From Nocardioides marinisabuli (GTDB lineage: Bacteria; Actinomycetota; Actinomycetes; Propionibacteriales; Nocardioidaceae), in NCBI RefSeq assembly GCF_013466785.1, contig NZ_CP059163.1:1054001-1118000 (forward strand): a stretch of 64,000 nucleotides of DNA. The letters are read 5' to 3'. The translations under genes were made by a program, and so were the position numbers. Shown here piece after piece: positions 62,735 through 64,000 of this stretch. Numbering within the stretch: the stretch's first letter is position 1; every line of letters starts with the position of its first letter. The notes under the pieces are model-generated. The model was given only the letters and a program-made list of their open reading frames with translations, was not told the DNA's origin and searched no databases.

Positions 62735-63156
62735 GGCCAGATCCGCCGCTCGCCCTCCGCGGCCCGCACCTCGCCGAGCTGGTGGCGGCGCTTCTGGGCC
62801 TTGTAGGGCACGGCGAGCACCAGCGCCGGCGTCTTCGGGCTGCGGTGCTCGAGCAGCACCTGCACCGCGCGGGCGCCGCCGACGATGGCGTCGAAGACGA
62901 CCGCGACGCAGCGCACCTGGTCACGCTCGGCGCGAAGCTTCTCGAAGAGCTCCTCGAGCAGCTGGTCGGGGCGCACGTCCTCGACGATCTCGACCAGGCG
63001 GGCGCTCTCGGTGCCGTCGTCCTCGACGACCTGCACGAAGGGGACCAGCACGTCGTCGGCGTCGAGGCGGTCCTTCGCGGACCGCAGGGCGGTGTCGAGC
63101 AGCCCGTCCATCTCGCCGAGCACGGTCTTGCTCACGTCGTCACGCCACGAGGTCAT
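62731..63156 (-). CDS. Conserved hypothetical protein
   Basis: A 141-residue soluble protein, alpha/beta in appearance (MTSWRDDVSKTVLGEMDGLL, VLVPFVQVVEDDGTE, VRCVAVVFDAIVGGARAVQV). It recalls small actinobacterial proteins of unknown function. The stop overlaps the MFS start (CTGA). No function can be given. Confidence 0.7.
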   Translation of the reverse strand: MTSWRDDVSKTVLGEMDGLLDTALRSAKDRLDADDVLVPFVQVVEDDGTESARLVEIVEDVRPDQLLEELFEKLRAERDQVRCVAVVFDAIVGGARAVQVLLEHRSPKTPALVLAVPYKAQKRRHQLGEVRAAEGERRIWP

Positions 63157-63181
63157 GGCCCCAGCCTCGCAGACCGCCCGC

Positions 63182-64000
63182 TCATCCCGGGAGTCCGAGC
63201 CGGGCCTCCGGCCGCAGCCAGTCCTCCAGCCCCTCCCCGTCCGCCGCGGCGGCCAGGCGCCGCCCGAGCCCGGGCGCCTGCTTGTAGAGGTTGTGGCCCA
63301 CCGGCAGCAGCACCCCGTCGGCCTCCCACACCGCCATCGCGTCGTCGCTCCACGGCAGCGTGGTCACCCAGCAGTGCCGCACGTCGACGGGGTCGGGGTC
63401 GAGGCCCGGCAGGGCCCGGGCGACGTAGTCGCGGGCCCGGGTCGCGAGCTCGTCGAGCCCGCCCGGCACCGGCATGCTGGCGTCGTCGCGGGCCGGGGTG
63501 GTCTGGCTCAGCCCCACGCCGTACGACGCGTTGCCGGGCGCCGCGGCGGCGTACACGCCGGTCTCGCCGAAGACGCCGCTGGAGTCCTGGAGCGTGGCCA
63601 GCGTGCCGGGCGCCTCGCCGCGCACCGCGAAGGTCAGCCGCACGTGCGCGGCCTGGGTCACCGGCAGCGAGAGGCCCAGGGTGCGGGCCAGGGCGGGGGT
63701 GCCGCGACCGGCGCAGACGACGACGCGGCGGTAGGTGTCGGTGCGGCCGCCGCTGCGGACCTCGACCCGCTGCCCGGCGGGCCCGCCGCCGAGGGGTCGC
63801 ACCGCGAGCACCTCGTCGCGCACCACCCGGTCGCCCAGGGCGGCGCTGAGCGCCGCGACCGTCGCGGTGGTGCGGATCGACCCGCCCTCCTCGTCGCACA
63901 TCGCCGGGCCGTCGAAGCCGGTCAGCAGCGGCACCCGGCGGGCCAGCTCGTCGGCGTCGAGGCGTCGGGCGGCGACGCCCGCGTCCTGCAGCAGCGGGAG
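63182..64000 (-). CDS. FAD-dependent oxidoreductase (partial, N-terminus beyond window)
   Basis: The C-terminal 272 residues of a D-amino-acid-oxidase-type (DAO family) flavoenzyme. The remaining part has the second FAD-contact region RVVVCAGRGTPALARTLGL and the C-terminal GVLLPVGHNLYKQAPGLGRRLA. The GxGxxG flavin loop lies outside the window. The frame is open to base 64000. The substrate may be an amine or amino acid, but this is not determined. Confidence 0.82.
   Translation of the reverse strand, partial: LPLLQDAGVAARRLDADELARRVPLLTGFDGPAMCDEEGGSIRTTATVAALSAALGDRVVRDEVLAVRPLGGGPAGQRVEVRSGGRTDTYRRVVVCAGRGTPALARTLGLSLPVTQAAHVRLTFAVRGEAPGTLATLQDSSGVFGETGVYAAAAPGNASYGVGLSQTTPARDDASMPVPGGLDELATRARDYVARALPGLDPDPVDVRHCWVTTLPWSDDAMAVWEADGVLLPVGHNLYKQAPGLGRRLAAAADGEGLEDWLRPEARLGLPG

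Overview
The window is high-GC (about 70 percent) chromosomal DNA from an actinobacterium. Gene content, protein style and gene order fit the Nocardioidaceae (Nocardioides or a close relative). This placement is an inference from the sequence, not a database result. I see no tRNA, rRNA, IS element, prophage or CRISPR array. Coding density is high, genes overlap by 1-8 bases in tight operons, and many single genes have a TAnnnT box 6-7 bases before an ATG/GTG, the layout expected for leaderless mRNAs.

Region by region. 1-5.2 kb: start of a minus-strand nuo operon (nuoA-B-C-D-E-F, nuoF cut by the window edge). 5.4-19.7 kb: menaquinone genes (menG, menF, menD-menC-menE, menA) interleaved with an L,D-transpeptidase, an MBL-fold hydrolase, a GNAT-P450-SDR group and a Na+/H+ antiporter fused to a UBP-type zinc finger. 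19.8-26.6 kb: three small membrane proteins, then the minus-strand operon hemL-histidine phosphatase-tlpA-ccdA-resB-ccsB (cytochrome c biogenesis system II). 26.9-34 kb: a secreted lytic transglycosylase, then the operon rex-hemA-hemC-hemD-hemB. 34-42 kb: glutaredoxin, acyl-CoA ligase, HAD phosphatase, a BldN-type sigma factor with its RsbN-type anti-sigma, acyltransferase, epimerase, ribosomal protein bS22 and a small HTH protein. 42-51.6 kb: AcuC-type deacetylase, trpS behind a Trp attenuator, haloalkane dehalogenase, DsbA-like protein, proC, proline dehydrogenase, an ABC exporter, a sugar isomerase and Ppx/GppA. 51.6-64 kb: hypothetical and VOC proteins, a methyltransferase, a LacI regulator, radA-disA, a YihY protein, a SulP permease, a MerR regulator, an MFS transporter and a partial FAD oxidoreductase.

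The first 34 kb form a respiratory neighbourhood: complex I, its quinone, haem precursors, cytochrome c assembly, and the NADH/NAD+-sensing repressor Rex. Rex-like operators lie upstream of both nuoA and rex-hemACDB, which would tie electron-transport capacity to redox state. As I remember the reference maps, the order matches Mycobacterium tuberculosis Rv0496-Rv0558 and the Streptomyces bldN-rex-hem region.

Most notable: a ribosome-mediated attenuator for trpS with a leaderless 14-codon leader peptide carrying Trp-Trp; the antiporter-UBP fusion; the BldN/RsbN pair; four kinds of intergenic array built from inverted ~22-nt words; two genes whose only usable start seems to be a CTG overlapping the upstream stop (CTGA); and six genes broken by single-base indels, which look more like assembly errors than real pseudogenes.
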